Source: CAZTGZ01 sp044339595
GTDB lineage: Bacteria; Bacteroidota; Bacteroidia; NS11-12g; UBA9320
Direction: 5' to 3'
Length of the DNA stretch: 5,859 bases
Assembly: GCA_044339595.1 (NCBI GenBank)
Contig: JBIIVF010000143.1
Location: forward strand, 1-5,859
In this document: in pieces, positions 4,773-5,859 of the stretch
Layout: each line of letters begins with the position of its first letter
How positions within the stretch are numbered: the first letter of the stretch is position 1
Translations under genes and position numbers: made by a program
The notes under the pieces: model-generated
What the model saw: only the letters and a program-made list of their open reading frames with translations
Told to the model about the DNA's origin: nothing
Database searches by the model: none

Positions 4773-5254
4773 GGCTTTTCAGGAATAAAACGTATCGAAA
4801 CGCTGTTCACACAATGGCGGGTGTTTTTGGCAGTGAACTGTTCGCCGGTAAATACGTGTCCCAGATGCCCTTTGCAATGGTTGCAGATGATCTCTACTCG
4901 CCTGCCATCTATATCCGGTACTCTTTTTACAGCACCTTCAATCTCATCGTCAAAGCTGGGCCATCCGCAATGAGAATCAAATTTATCGGTTGACCGATAC
5001 AAAGGAGCATTGCATTTCCGACAAACATAAACACCCGTTTCTTTATGATCGTAGTATTCTCCGGTAAACGCCCGCTCAGTGCCTTTGTGTTCGATCACCG
5101 ATTTTTCAAAATCTGTGAGTTTGTTGTACGGTTGGTCGATGCCGTTTTTAAGGGTAGTATCCATATTCGTTTCAACACGTTGTGAGCTTGATTTGTTTGG
5201 CATACAGGCTACTAAAATGATGGGTAATACATAGATAAAGAGAGAAGTCTTCAT
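4769..5254 (-). CDS. msrB: Peptide-methionine (R)-S-oxide reductase MsrB, lipoprotein form
   Basis: A 161-residue protein reducing the R epimer of methionine sulfoxide, complementary to MsrA. Two CxxC pairs bind structural zinc: C78-R-K-C81 and C124-N-H-C127. HCGWPSF at 95-101 and GHLGHVF at 129-135 are family hallmarks. RHCVNSVSIRF carries the catalytic Cys at 148. The start is set at ATG 5254..5252, because this gives a clean lipoprotein signal (MKTSLFIYVLPIILVAC, lipobox with Cys17). An in-frame ATG at 5320 would add 22 residues before the signal and is unlikely. Its stop overlaps the msrA start by the ATGA arrangement. The gene order msrB-msrA, with both products lipidated, suggests a single envelope repair unit. 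It diverges from the carbonic anhydrase gene. Confidence 0.95.
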   Translation of the reverse strand: MKTSLFIYVLPIILVACMPNKSSSQRVETNMDTTLKNGIDQPYNKLTDFEKSVIEHKGTERAFTGEYYDHKETGVYVCRKCNAPLYRSTDKFDSHCGWPSFDDEIEGAVKRVPDIDGRRVEIICNHCKGHLGHVFTGEQFTAKNTRHCVNSVSIRFIPEKP

Positions 5255-5317
5255 GGAGTAAACAACGTTTGAAATGAAGCGTTGGTTTTTAAGTACGGTA
5301 TTTTGACGTGAATCTAA

Positions 5318-5346
5318 CAAAATTTCGTCTTATAATTGTAGACCAA
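5318..5346 (-). promoter_or_regulatory. Weak candidate promoter for msrBA
   Basis: On the minus strand TTG (5346..5344), an 18-base spacer and AAATTTTG (5325..5318) match the Bacteroidota consensus with one mismatch (A for the first T of the -7 box). The leader to the msrB ATG would be about 57 nt. Another TTG three bases further upstream gives a 21-base spacer. Confidence 0.35.
5331..5338 (+). promoter_or_regulatory. Weak candidate -7 box for the carbonic anhydrase gene
   Basis: TATAATTG differs from TAnnTTTG at one position and would give a leader of about 13 nt before the ATG at 5358. The nearest upstream TTG is 25 bases away, longer than usual, so support is modest. It overlaps the spacer of the divergent msrBA candidate. 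Confidence 0.3.
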
Positions 5347-5357
5347 CAATCGCTGAT

Positions 5358-5859
5358 ATGAAAGAACTCTACGAAAAAATATTCGAAAACAATCGCAAAT
5401 GGGTAGAAGAGAAAACCCGCAACGACAAAGAATTCTTTGCCAAATTATCAAAGGAGCAACGCCCCGACTTTTTGTTCATCGGATGTTCAGACAGCAGGGT
5501 TCCTGCCAATGAAATTATGGGATTGGAGCCCGGAGAGGTCTTTGTTCATCGCAACATAGCGAATATGGTTCCCAATACCGACGTAAATGTGCAATCGGTA
5601 ATTCAATATGCGGTTGAAAATCTGGAAGTTAAACACGTAATTGTGTGCGGCCACTACGGATGTGGTGGGGTGTATGCCGCCATGCAAAGCCATGATATGG
5701 GGCAGATGAATATGTGGTTAAGAAATATACGCGATGTATATCGCCTGCACAAGATGGAGCTGAATGCCATTGAAAATGAACAAGCCAAATACGATCGGCT
5801 CATTGAGCTCAATGTTCAGGAGCAATGCGTAAACATCACCAAAACGGCCTCAGTTCAAA
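5358..5859 (+). CDS. can: Beta-class carbonic anhydrase, C-terminally cut by the window
   Basis: 167 complete codons are visible and the frame is still open at the window end. The enzyme interconverts CO2 and bicarbonate in the cytoplasm, supplying bicarbonate for carboxylases and contributing to pH balance. The zinc site is complete: C43 in GCSDSRVP (with the D45-R47 dyad), H99 and C102 in GHYGCGG. HRNIAN at 64-69 is the third family block. The rest, including an NVQEQCVNI stretch at 152-160, is typical of bacterial beta-CAs of roughly 210-220 residues, so some 45-50 residues are probably missing. The start follows a short divergent intergenic region shared with msrB. There is no Shine-Dalgarno. 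The symbol can is by family; cynT-type naming is equally possible. Confidence 0.95.
   Translation, partial: MKELYEKIFENNRKWVEEKTRNDKEFFAKLSKEQRPDFLFIGCSDSRVPANEIMGLEPGEVFVHRNIANMVPNTDVNVQSVIQYAVENLEVKHVIVCGHYGCGGVYAAMQSHDMGQMNMWLRNIRDVYRLHKMELNAIENEQAKYDRLIELNVQEQCVNITKTASVQ

Noticed and set aside
5255..5320. Upstream ATG extending MsrB by 22 residues
   Set aside because: It would put charged residues before an otherwise perfect lipoprotein signal peptide; the ATG at 5254 fits better.

Overview
The window reads as chromosomal DNA of a member of the Bacteroidota, probably of the Sphingobacteriia/Chitinophagia/Saprospiria type. Three things point that way. Promoter-like sites fit the Bacteroidota consensus TTG-N~19-TAnnTTTG, best in front of the tRNA gene. 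The genes have no clear Shine-Dalgarno sequences. Several short-signal lipoproteins are present, and the DusB, CdsA, MsrA/MsrB and beta-carbonic anhydrase sequences look like those of this phylum. This placement is inference; no rRNA gene is available to settle it.

Left block (1-1815): the first codons of a minus-strand dusB (tRNA dihydrouridine synthase) diverge from a plus-strand pair. The pair is a CPBP-family intramembrane protease and cdsA (phosphatidate cytidylyltransferase), which overlap by 8 bases and are surely co-transcribed. This is housekeeping membrane and lipid metabolism.

Middle block (1816-3733): a visibly AT-richer stretch carries two adjacent small lipoprotein genes of unknown function (2143-2628 and 2632-3276). 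Their C-terminal halves align without gaps around a DYxTN motif, so they look like diverged paralogues. The flanking non-coding DNA holds a perfect 14-bp palindrome. On the minus strand it also holds a possible 48-codon membrane peptide and what looks like a decayed coding remnant joined to it through an A8 run.

Right block (3734-5859): a minus-strand tRNA-Val(UAC) with encoded CCA has its own consensus promoter and a terminator that could work in both directions. Behind it lies a 74-nt branched inverted-repeat structure followed by nine T on the minus strand, an unrecognised candidate RNA or complex terminator. Next comes the translationally coupled minus-strand pair msrB-msrA. Both carry lipoprotein signals, giving an envelope methionine-sulfoxide repair system that handles both sulfoxide epimers. 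Divergent from it is a beta-carbonic anhydrase gene that runs off the window end.

The most worthwhile unexplained items are the branched RNA-like element, the paralogous lipoprotein pair, and the small membrane ORF with its decayed neighbour. No mobile element, CRISPR array or defence system is supported.
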